This document shows, piece after piece, positions 50,426-56,527 of a stretch of 56,527 bases of DNA (within the stretch, counting starts at the first letter, position 1; the number at the start of each line of letters is the position of its first letter). This DNA comes from CAYTEO01 sp964436825. GTDB lineage: Bacteria; Krumholzibacteriota; Krumholzibacteriia; LZORAL124-64-63. Location of the stretch: the NCBI GenBank assembly GCA_964436825.1, contig CAYTEO010000012.1, positions 1-56,527 on the forward strand, given 5' to 3'. The notes under the pieces were generated by a model, which saw only the letters and a list, made by a program, of their open reading frames with translations, was not told the DNA's origin and ran no database searches. The translations under genes and the position numbers were made by a program.

Positions 50426-50821
50426 TCATCCTCCCAGCCGCTGGACCAGGACCCGGCGCCGGCGCGGCCCGTCGAACTCGCAGAACCAGATGGTCTGCCA
50501 CGTTCCCAGGACGAGCTTCCCGCCGCTGACCGGCACGACCTGCCCGCACCCGACCAGCGAGGACTTCACATGGGCAGCGCTGTTCCCCTCGGCATGGCGG
50601 TAGCCGCCGGTCCAGGGGACGACACGGTCCAGGATCGTCGCCATGTCGCGCACGACGTCGGGGTCGGCCCCCTCGTTGACCGTCACCGCGGCCGTCGTGT
50701 GGGGGATCCAGACCAGGACGGCACCGTCGGTAACCCCAAGATCGGTCACCGCCTGCTGGACCTGAGCTGTGATCCGGACGAAATCGGTACGAGCGGACGT
50801 CTTCACCTCGAAGTCCACCAT
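50426..50821 (-). CDS. yjbQ: YjbQ/UPF0047 family protein
   Basis: 131 residues from ATG 50821 with GGGAGG upstream; a TTG three codons earlier is less likely. Signatures: VWIPHTTAAVTVNEGADPDV, HAEGNSAAHVKSSLVG and LVLGTWQTIWFCEFDGPRRR. The conserved His and Glu residues form the metal site of this small trimeric family. The E. coli member shows weak thiamine-phosphate synthase activity, but the biological role is unsettled. It is on the same strand as glnA and follows the large hairpin at 50844-50920. Confidence 0.93.
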   Translation of the reverse strand: MVDFEVKTSARTDFVRITAQVQQAVTDLGVTDGAVLVWIPHTTAAVTVNEGADPDVVRDMATILDRVVPWTGGYRHAEGNSAAHVKSSLVGCGQVVPVSGGKLVLGTWQTIWFCEFDGPRRRRVLVQRLGG

Positions 50822-50843
50822 GTCCTGCAACCTCCCGGGCCGG

Positions 50844-50920
50844 GGCGGAGATGCTGCATGCTGCCACTCGGGCTTCGCGCTGCGCGAGGCGCCCGATCGG
50901 CAGCATGCAGCATCTCCGCC
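50844..50920. terminator. Large perfect inverted repeat downstream of glnA
   Basis: Arms 50844-50865 and 50899-50920 match perfectly over 22 bp, enclosing a 33-nt loop that can itself pair (TCGGGC/GCCCGA and TCGCG/CGCGA). It begins 8 bp after the glnA stop. The loop core CGCTGCGCGA is shared with the hairpin at 3004-3070. Confidence 0.65.
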
Positions 50921-50927
50921 TCCTCGT

Positions 50928-52283
50928 CTAGAGGTCGAAGTACATGGTGAATTCGTAGGGATGGGGGCGCCGGTTGATGGCCTGGATCTCGTCCCGCTTG
51001 ATGCGCAGCCAGTGGCGGATCAGGGCCTCGGGGAAGACGCCGCCGCGGAGCAGGAAGTCGTGGTCCCGTTCCAGGGCGTCCAGGGCGTCGTCCAGGGACC
51101 GCGGCAGGAAGCGGGTCCGCTCCGGGGGCTGGTCCGGTCCGAACCCCTCGGCCAGCGGATCGATCCCCTCGAGGATCCCGTCCAGGCCGGCCATCTGGAT
51201 GGCGGCCAGCGCCAGGTAGGGGTTGCAGGTGAAGTCGGGCGGCCGGTACTCCAGGCGCCGCAGGCCCGGGTCGGCCACGTAGCTGGGGATGCGGATGGCG
51301 GCACCGCGGTTGGACTGCCCGAAGGTGACGGCCGTGGGCGCCTCGAAGCCGGGCACCAGGCGCTTGTAGGAGTTGGTGCTGGGGTTGGTCAGGGCGCAGA
51401 GGGCGGCACTGTGGCGCAGCACGCCCCCGATGTAGGCCAGGGCCAGGTCACTCAGGCCGGCGTAGCCGTCGCCGTCGAACAGGTTGCGGCCCTGCTCGTC
51501 CACCAGGAACTGGTGCAGGTGCAGGCCGCTGCCGGCGTTGTCGTACAGCGGCTTGGGCATGAAGGTCAGGTGCAGCCCGTGGCGCCGGGCCAGGCTGAAC
51601 AGGATGTACTTGGCCATGACGGCCTGGTCGGCGGTCCGCGGCAGGTCGGCGAACCAGCCCTCGATCTCCTGCTGGCCCATGGCGCCCACCTCGTGGTGGT
51701 GGTAGCGGACCTCGATCCCGAAACGGCGCATCAGTTCGCACGCCTCGTCCCGGAAGTCGGCGTAGCGGTCGTGGGGGTTGCAGGCGTGGTAGGCGTTGCC
51801 GAAGAACCGCTCCGGGCTGCTCATCTCGAAGCTGGAACGGCTGATCCCGGAGGTGAAGCTGGCGTCCTCGAAGATGTAGAACTCGAACTCGGGCTGCCAG
51901 CGGCTGTCGGCGGCCACCCCGGCCTCGCGCAGCGCCCGCCGGGCGGCCAGCACGATGTTGCGGCCGTCCTGCTCGAAGGGGGTCCGCTCGGGATCGACGT
52001 GGACCACGTGGGCGAACATGGTCAGGGTGGGCCGCTCGCGGAAGGGGTCGACGGCGACGGTGTCGAGGTCCGGCATCAGGACCATGTCGCTCTTCTCGAC
52101 CTTCAGGAAGCCGTAGCTGGATCCGTCGAAGCCGATCCCTTCGCGCAGCAGGTCCGGGGTGAACCGGGCGAAGGGGAAGGTCAGGTGGTGGAGCCGACCC
52201 ACCAGGTCCAGAACCTTCAGGTCGACGAACTCGATGCCCTGCTCCACGGCGTCGCGGCGGATCTCCTCCAGGCGCTGGCTCAC
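50928..52283 (-). CDS. glnA: Glutamine synthetase, type I
   Basis: 451 residues from GTG 52283 with GGGAGG 8 bases ahead. ATP-dependent amidation of glutamate. Motifs: GIGFDGSSYGFLKVEKSDMVLMPD, QPEFEFYIFE, EVRYHHHEVGAMGQQEI, MPKPLYDNAGSGLHLHQFL, NPSTNSYKRLVPGFEAPTAV and NRGAAIRIPSY. The NLYDLP adenylylation site of enterobacterial GSI is absent, so regulation by GlnE-type adenylylation is unlikely. A -10 TATCTT is at 52325-52330 (weak -35). Possibly transcribed into yjbQ past the hairpin. Confidence 0.96.
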   Translation of the reverse strand: MSQRLEEIRRDAVEQGIEFVDLKVLDLVGRLHHLTFPFARFTPDLLREGIGFDGSSYGFLKVEKSDMVLMPDLDTVAVDPFRERPTLTMFAHVVHVDPERTPFEQDGRNIVLAARRALREAGVAADSRWQPEFEFYIFEDASFTSGISRSSFEMSSPERFFGNAYHACNPHDRYADFRDEACELMRRFGIEVRYHHHEVGAMGQQEIEGWFADLPRTADQAVMAKYILFSLARRHGLHLTFMPKPLYDNAGSGLHLHQFLVDEQGRNLFDGDGYAGLSDLALAYIGGVLRHSAALCALTNPSTNSYKRLVPGFEAPTAVTFGQSNRGAAIRIPSYVADPGLRRLEYRPPDFTCNPYLALAAIQMAGLDGILEGIDPLAEGFGPDQPPERTRFLPRSLDDALDALERDHDFLLRGGVFPEALIRHWLRIKRDEIQAINRRPHPYEFTMYFDL

Positions 52284-52388
52284 GGTCGTGCCTCCCGGTT
52301 CCGGATGGTGGGACTCGTCGGGAAAAGATAGTTCCCCCGGCGGACGAACAGAAACGCGATTTCGGCGCCCGGTCGCGCCGCTCGCCCC

Positions 52389-52417
52389 TTGCCCGGTACC
52401 CGGCCGCCGCCTATGTT
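52389..52417 (+). promoter_or_regulatory. Promoter of the flavoprotein dehydrogenase operon
   Basis: TTGCCC (52389-52394), 17-bp spacer, TATGTT (52412-52417). Transcription would start near 52424, 35 nt before the GTG at 52459, which has AAAGGAG as ribosome binding site. Confidence 0.65.
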
Positions 52418-52458
52418 TCGTTGGTCCACGTCCCCGGCGGCCGCCGAAAGGAGACCAC

Positions 52459-53805
52459 GTGCCCGGTTCGACGGTGACGATCGTCTTCGAGGGCCGTCCC
52501 CTGGCCTGCCGCGCCGGCCAGACGGTGGCGGCGGCGCTCTGGGAGCACGGTATCCGGGTCCTCTCCCGCAGCCCCAAGTACGGCCGTCCCCGCGGCGTGT
52601 CCTGCGCCCGCGGCCACTGCACCCACTGCCTGATGCGGATCGACGGCGTGCCCAACGTCCGGGCCTGCCGCACCGAGGTGCGTGACGGGATGCGCGTCGA
52701 GCGCCAGGACACCGGCGCCTTCTACGGACCCGCCCTGCAGAAGGTCATGGAGACGGCCGGGGACCTCTTCCCGGTGGGGTTCTACTACAAGTGGTTCACC
52801 CGTCCGCCGGCGGTCTCGCGCCTGTTCCTGGGCGGCCTGCGCCCGCTGACCGGGGTCGGGCGGCTGCCCGAGGCGAAGCACTGGGCCGGGGACACCGATG
52901 CGTCCCCCCCACGCGACCTGGGCCGGGTGGCGACCGTCGTCGTGGGGGCCGGCGCGTCGGGCCTGGCCGCGGCCGGGGAGGCCGCCTCCGGCGGCGAGGT
53001 CCTGCTGGTCGACGAGATCGACCGCGTCGGGGGACAGCGGCGGCTGGCGCTGGACGCCATCGCTGCCGGCGACGCGGGGCTGATCGACGCGCTGCCGCCC
53101 CTGGCCGCACTGCGCGACCGTCTCGACGACCTCGCCGCGGTCGCGGGCCGTGACGAGGTCACCTTCCTGGGCGAGACGCGCGTCGTGGGCGCCTGGCAGC
53201 CCGACCTGCTGCTGCTGCGCGACCGCGACGGGCTGCTGCAGGTGCGGGCCGAGCGGATCGTCTGGGCCGCCGGCTGCTTCGACCGCGTACCGCTGTTCGA
53301 CGACGCCGACCGGCCCGGCGTCCTCGGTCCCCGCGGCCTCTACCGCCTGCTGGGCCGCGACGGCCTGCGCGTGGCCGGGACCGGGAGCGTCGTCTGGGGC
53401 GACGGGATCGACCTGTGGCTCGCCGCCGCCCTGCTGGCCGCCGGCGGGGCGCGGGTGACCCTGGCGCCGGCCGGCGAGGTCGACGCCGACCTGCTGGCCG
53501 TCGCGCAGCGCCGCGGCTGGTCGCTGCACACCGGCTGTCGGCCGATCAGGGCCCATGCCGAACACGGGGCGCTGGCGGCCGTCTCGTTCGCCTGCGGCGG
53601 CGCGGACGTGCGGGTGCCGTGCGAGCTGGCCGTGGCCGCGGAGCGGGGCGTTCCGGCCTACGACGTCCCCTACCAGCTCGGAGCCGAGCTGGTCCTGGAT
53701 CCCGGACGCGGCGGCTACGTGCCGCGGGAGCCCCGGGGCCACCCGCGGATCGCCGTCGTGGGAGAGGCGGCCGGCGCGCCGGCCGTCCTGGAGGTGGGCG
53801 GATGA
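52459..53805 (+). CDS. Dehydrogenase alpha subunit: [2Fe-2S] domain plus FAD/NAD(P)-binding domain
   Basis: 448 residues from GTG 52459. The first ~90 residues are a Fer2_4-type [2Fe-2S] domain with ligands C-x4-C-x2-C in VSCARGHCTHC and a fourth Cys at VRAC. Residues ~150-445 are a two-dinucleotide-binding flavoprotein domain: VVVGAGASGLAAAGEAASGG, DEIDRVGGQRR, WAAGCFDRVPLF and RIAVVGEAAG. It matches the N-terminal half of sarcosine oxidase alpha, and HcnA+HcnB/OoxA-type subunits with the ferredoxin fused on. The C-terminal BFD-like part that many alpha subunits carry is here a separate gene. Confidence 0.88.
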   Translation: MPGSTVTIVFEGRPLACRAGQTVAAALWEHGIRVLSRSPKYGRPRGVSCARGHCTHCLMRIDGVPNVRACRTEVRDGMRVERQDTGAFYGPALQKVMETAGDLFPVGFYYKWFTRPPAVSRLFLGGLRPLTGVGRLPEAKHWAGDTDASPPRDLGRVATVVVGAGASGLAAAGEAASGGEVLLVDEIDRVGGQRRLALDAIAAGDAGLIDALPPLAALRDRLDDLAAVAGRDEVTFLGETRVVGAWQPDLLLLRDRDGLLQVRAERIVWAAGCFDRVPLFDDADRPGVLGPRGLYRLLGRDGLRVAGTGSVVWGDGIDLWLAAALLAAGGARVTLAPAGEVDADLLAVAQRRGWSLHTGCRPIRAHAEHGALAAVSFACGGADVRVPCELAVAAERGVPAYDVPYQLGAELVLDPGRGGYVPREPRGHPRIAVVGEAAGAPAVLEVGG

Positions 53806-54158
53806 GCAAGCGGATCCTCTGCCACTGCGAGGACGTGACCCTGGAGGAGTTCCGGCGGGCCTACCGCGACGGGTTCACGGAGCTGGAGTCGCTGAAGCGC
53901 TTCACCGGCGTCGGCACCGGCTTCTGCCAGGGCAAGGGGTGCCTCTGCGCCGCCGCCGAGGAGCTGGCCCGCCTGCGGGGAGTCGCGCCGGCGGAGATCC
54001 CGCTCACGAACATCCGGCCGCCGGTCGAACCGCTGACCTTCGCCGAGCTCGCGGCACTGGAGGTGCCGCCGCTCGTCGAGGAGCTGGAAGGCGGCGCTGC
54101 CGCGGACGGACGCGACGACGCCGAGCCGCAGTCCCCGGACCAGGAGCCCGCGCCATGA
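53802..54158 (+). CDS. BFD-like [2Fe-2S]-binding subunit
   Basis: 118 residues, overlapping both neighbours by ATGA. Cysteines C7, C9 and the CQGKGCLC group (about residues 42-49) form a BFD-type [2Fe-2S] site in the order ILCHCEDVT...GVGTGFCQGKGC. The C-terminal ~45 residues are acidic and proline-rich. In related enzymes this domain is fused to the end of the alpha subunit; as a stand-alone subunit it would relay electrons between the flavins and an acceptor. Confidence 0.9.
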   Translation: MSKRILCHCEDVTLEEFRRAYRDGFTELESLKRFTGVGTGFCQGKGCLCAAAEELARLRGVAPAEIPLTNIRPPVEPLTFAELAALEVPPLVEELEGGAAADGRDDAEPQSPDQEPAP

Positions 54159-55339
54159 TCCCCCTGCCCGACGGTCCCGTCCCCCGCACCGCCGACGCCG
54201 TCGTCGTGGGCGGCGGCGTCAACGGCCTGGCCGTGGCCTACGAGCTGGCCAAGGCCGGCGTGCGCGACATCGTCGTCGTGGAGAAGAGCTACCTGGGCAG
54301 CGGCTCGACCGGTCGCTGCGGCGGCGGCATCCGCCAGCAGTGGACCACCGAGGAGAACATCCGCCTGGCCCAGGAGAGCGTCACCGCCTACGAGCGGCTG
54401 GCCGCGGAGCTGGGGATCCAGACCTTCTTCCGCCAGGGCGGCTACCTGATGGTCACCGAGAACGAGGAGGACCTGCCGGCCCTGCGCGAGGCCGTCGCCC
54501 TGCAGAACCGCTGCGACGTGCCGAGCGAGTTCCTCTCCCCCGAGGAGTGCCGACGAGTCGTCCCCGAGCTGGACATCAGCCGCATCAAGGGGGCCACCTT
54601 CTGCCCCAGGGACGGCACCGCCTACCCGTTCGCCGTGGTCTGGGGCTACGCCCGCGCGGCGCGGCGGCGCGGCGTGCGGATCTTCATCCGCACCGCCGTC
54701 ACGAAGGTGAAGGCCGACGACGGACGGATCACCGGCGTCACCACCACCCGGGGCGAGATCAGCACCCCCCTGCTGGTCAACTGCGCCGGGCCGTGGGCCC
54801 GCTCCCTGGCGGCCATGGTGGGGGTGTCGTTGCCCAACCGGCAGGAGCGGCACGAGATCATGGTCAGCGAGTCGCTCAAGCCGTTCCTCGAGCCGATGGT
54901 CATCTCCATCAGCAACGGGATCTACTTCAGCCAGAGCCTGCGCGGGGAGATCGTGGGCGGGATCGGCGACCCGGACGAGCCCGGCTGGGAGGATCCGGCG
55001 CGGTTCGACACCCGCAGCCAGCTGCGGTTCGCGGTCCGCTTCGCCAGGGCGCTGATTGGCTACTATCCCCCGGCGCGCCGGATGCGGCTGATGCGCCAGT
55101 GGGCCGGCATGTACGACGTCACCCCCGACCACCGTCCCATCCTGGGCGACGTACCCGGCCTGGAGGGCTACTACCACAGCTGCGGCTTCAGCGGTCACGG
55201 CTTCATGCTGTCACCCATGGCGTCGCGCCGGCTGGCACGCTACATCACCACCCGCCGGGAGGACCCGATCATCACGTCGCTCTCGCTGGCGCGGTTCGAG
55301 CGGGGGGACGTCCGGACGGACGCGTTCGTGGTGGGTTGA
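54155..55339 (+). CDS. FAD-dependent oxidoreductase (DAO family), dehydrogenase beta subunit
   Basis: 394 residues. N-terminal dinucleotide motif DAVVVGGGVNGLAVAYELAKAG, then GSGSTGRCGGGIRQQW, the FAD-contacting run of sarcosine oxidase beta. Later conserved pieces are LVNCAGPWA, MYDVTPDHRPILGDVPG and YYHSCGFSGHGFMLSPM. It oxidises a secondary or primary amine such as sarcosine, proline, hydroxyproline or glycine; which one is not evident. Electrons probably pass to the BFD and ferredoxin centres and then to the respiratory chain rather than to O2. Last gene of the operon; a short GGGCG/CGCCC hairpin follows at 55346-55359. Confidence 0.92.
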   Translation: MIPLPDGPVPRTADAVVVGGGVNGLAVAYELAKAGVRDIVVVEKSYLGSGSTGRCGGGIRQQWTTEENIRLAQESVTAYERLAAELGIQTFFRQGGYLMVTENEEDLPALREAVALQNRCDVPSEFLSPEECRRVVPELDISRIKGATFCPRDGTAYPFAVVWGYARAARRRGVRIFIRTAVTKVKADDGRITGVTTTRGEISTPLLVNCAGPWARSLAAMVGVSLPNRQERHEIMVSESLKPFLEPMVISISNGIYFSQSLRGEIVGGIGDPDEPGWEDPARFDTRSQLRFAVRFARALIGYYPPARRMRLMRQWAGMYDVTPDHRPILGDVPGLEGYYHSCGFSGHGFMLSPMASRRLARYITTRREDPIITSLSLARFERGDVRTDAFVVG

Positions 55340-55442
55340 GAGAGAGGGCGACAGCGCCCCGTTTAGACCCGATGGAACAGCTGAGCTGTCGGCATATCAG
55401 TGGGTTGGCCCGCGATAGACCAGAGCCACACGCGAGAGAAGC

Positions 55443-55617
55443 TGAACCGCCCCCCCTTTTCCGGAGCCTCCGTTACGTGAGTCCCGCCACCATGGCCGGA
55501 ACCCCTTGACGCTCGTGGTATCGCTGCTCGAACTCCACCGGCGGCTCGATCCCGGCCTGTCGCACCCACGCTCGCCCGCCGTTGGCGCCAGGCGCAGGGG
55601 CCCAGGGCAGGCGGCGG
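55443..55617 (-). pseudogene. Remnant of an IS3-family-like insertion sequence (right end and transposase C-terminus)
   Basis: The sequence from 55443 (TGAACCGCC, then a run of C and CTTTTCCGGAGCCTCC) looks like the terminal repeat of IS3-family elements. On the minus strand a frame stopping at 55473 reads ...QAGIEPPVEFEQRYHERQ, the usual PVEFE ending of IS3-type transposases. Only ~45 codons remain and they abut the stop codon of the beta-helix gene. The rest of 55340-55617 holds no gene I can see. Confidence 0.45.
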
Positions 55618-56527
55618 TCATCTATAAAGATTCTTCAGATCCCCCCAGCTCTTGCGCTCGTTCGCCACACCGGGCGCATCGAAGGGCTCGAAATCCACCA
55701 CGCCATAGATGGATGGATCGTCGTTCCCGTCCCAGATCAGCGCCGCGATGCTGTCGGGGTCGTCGTACCCCCAGTCGTTGTGCGTGAAGTCCAGTTTGAC
55801 CACCGGTGGGTTGTTGAAAAAGGCCAACTTCACCAACAGGCCACCGGGGAGGTTGTGGATCACACTCTCGTGCATGGAGGATGCATAGTGGTCACACCGG
55901 ATCGCCGCGATGGTCCCGCCATGCAAGATGTTCCCCGAGCCCGAGAAGTAAGCCCAGTCACAGTTGATGTTGTACACCCCACCCTCCATCTCACAATCCA
56001 CTATCCCCAGCACCGAACCGTCGGTCACGTTCACCGCCGCATAGCTGCAATCTTCGAACACGCACCCTTCGATCCGACCGTTGGCGTGGAAGCTGTATTG
56101 AACGCCGTCAACAAGATCATGGAAGGTGCTGTTGACCACCGTGGCGCCCGCCGGGGACTGGCACTCCACACCCACGGAACGGGGAACATCGCTGCTGAAG
56201 TCCGAATCCGATATGGTGCAGACACCTGAGGCCGTGTATACCCACACACCGAATCTGTTGTCCATAAACACACAACCGTCGATGGCGCTATTGCCGGATA
56301 CATCCACCTCAATTCCATATCTCGAATGTGAGAACGAACAATTATCAATCGCCGCTGAGCCATATGCCACATCAACCCCATACTCGCTGTTCTGAACACT
56401 GAGTGATGACACAATCCCACTACAATACTCAACATCAATGCCCATGGTCACCTCATTCCAGTCCTGTTCTGTCTGGCCGATGACCGTCGCATCCGCGCCA
56501 GCACCCAACAAGACCAGATCCTTACCC
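55618..56527 (-). CDS. Right-handed beta-helix surface protein, 5' partial
   Basis: About 303 visible residues; the frame runs off the right edge, so the N-terminus is missing. Successive ~20-25-residue turns (VEYCSGIVSSLSVQNSEYGVD, IDNCSFSHSRYGIEV, IDGCVFMDNRFGVWV, IEGCVFEDCSYAAVNV) are the coil pattern of NosD/pectate-lyase-type parallel beta helices. The end KSWGDLKNLYR resembles the natural C-terminus of secreted relatives. Its G+C is clearly lower than the rest of the window, suggesting transfer or relaxed selection. Likely secreted; ligand unknown. Confidence 0.8.
   Translation of the reverse strand, partial: GKDLVLLGAGADATVIGQTEQDWNEVTMGIDVEYCSGIVSSLSVQNSEYGVDVAYGSAAIDNCSFSHSRYGIEVDVSGNSAIDGCVFMDNRFGVWVYTASGVCTISDSDFSSDVPRSVGVECQSPAGATVVNSTFHDLVDGVQYSFHANGRIEGCVFEDCSYAAVNVTDGSVLGIVDCEMEGGVYNINCDWAYFSGSGNILHGGTIAAIRCDHYASSMHESVIHNLPGGLLVKLAFFNNPPVVKLDFTHNDWGYDDPDSIAALIWDGNDDPSIYGVVDFEPFDAPGVANERKSWGDLKNLYR

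Overview
This is a very GC-rich (roughly 70 percent by eye) bacterial chromosome fragment, densely coded, with many GTG starts and 4-bp ATGA or GTGA gene overlaps. A giant secreted protein ends in a FlgD-like/type IX-like C-terminal domain and sits beside a PorV/PorQ-like barrel protein. Together with a beta-helix surface protein and a Gram-negative envelope, this suggests a member of the FCB group, of the kind seen in uncultured lineages such as Krumholzibacteriota or Eisenbacteria. That placement is inference. The 100-N gap at 17693-17792 shows this is a scaffolded draft assembly.

Layout. 1-3009: a HEAT-like/cyclophilin protein (5' end missing), then lemA and two TPM-domain genes. 3085-5294: a NatAB-like ABC exporter on the minus strand. 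5295-6091: a long structured intergenic region with two PhoB-type direct repeats and minus-strand terminators. 6092-8304: a phoB/phoR-like two-component system. 8301-11401: a sodium:solute symporter coupled to a THUMP-like methyltransferase. 11610-17119: a complete periplasmic Hyb-type [NiFe]-hydrogenase operon with its maturation protease. 17088-18639: a NAD-dependent epimerase, interrupted by the gap, carrying an RsbRD-like tail. 18731-20013: a small membrane protein and a ferritin-like/VIT1 iron transporter. 20247-21677: a POT-like MFS transporter. 21778-23118: isocitrate dehydrogenase with an unusual cysteine-rich insertion.

23261-39319 looks like one minus-strand operon. A 3303-residue secreted repeat protein is followed by a PorV-like/TPR protein, a SpoIIE phosphatase fused to an RsbW-like ATPase, a STAS protein, an HD-GYP phosphodiesterase and a second STAS protein. 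It joins a surface/secretion module to a partner-switching and c-di-GMP module. 39479-43416: alaS and wecB, divergent from a shared -10 region.

43537-50319 is the most interesting locus: six overlapping minus-strand genes. They encode a polytopic membrane protein, a processive GT2 polysaccharide synthase, a membrane-anchored bactofilin-like protein, a polysaccharide-deacetylase-like protein, a lipoprotein resembling an (alpha/alpha) glycosidase, and a YaiO-type outer-membrane barrel. Together they read as an envelope-spanning, synthase-dependent exopolysaccharide system that matches no named system I know. 50426-52283: yjbQ and glnA. 52459-55339: a three-gene flavoprotein dehydrogenase of the sarcosine/hydroxyproline/cyanide-synthase type. 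55443-56527: an IS3-like remnant and a lower-GC beta-helix surface protein running off the window.

Several minus-35/minus-10 pairs with 17-bp spacing can be read directly and resemble TTGCYY-N17-TATSTT, consistent with a sigma-70-type housekeeping promoter.
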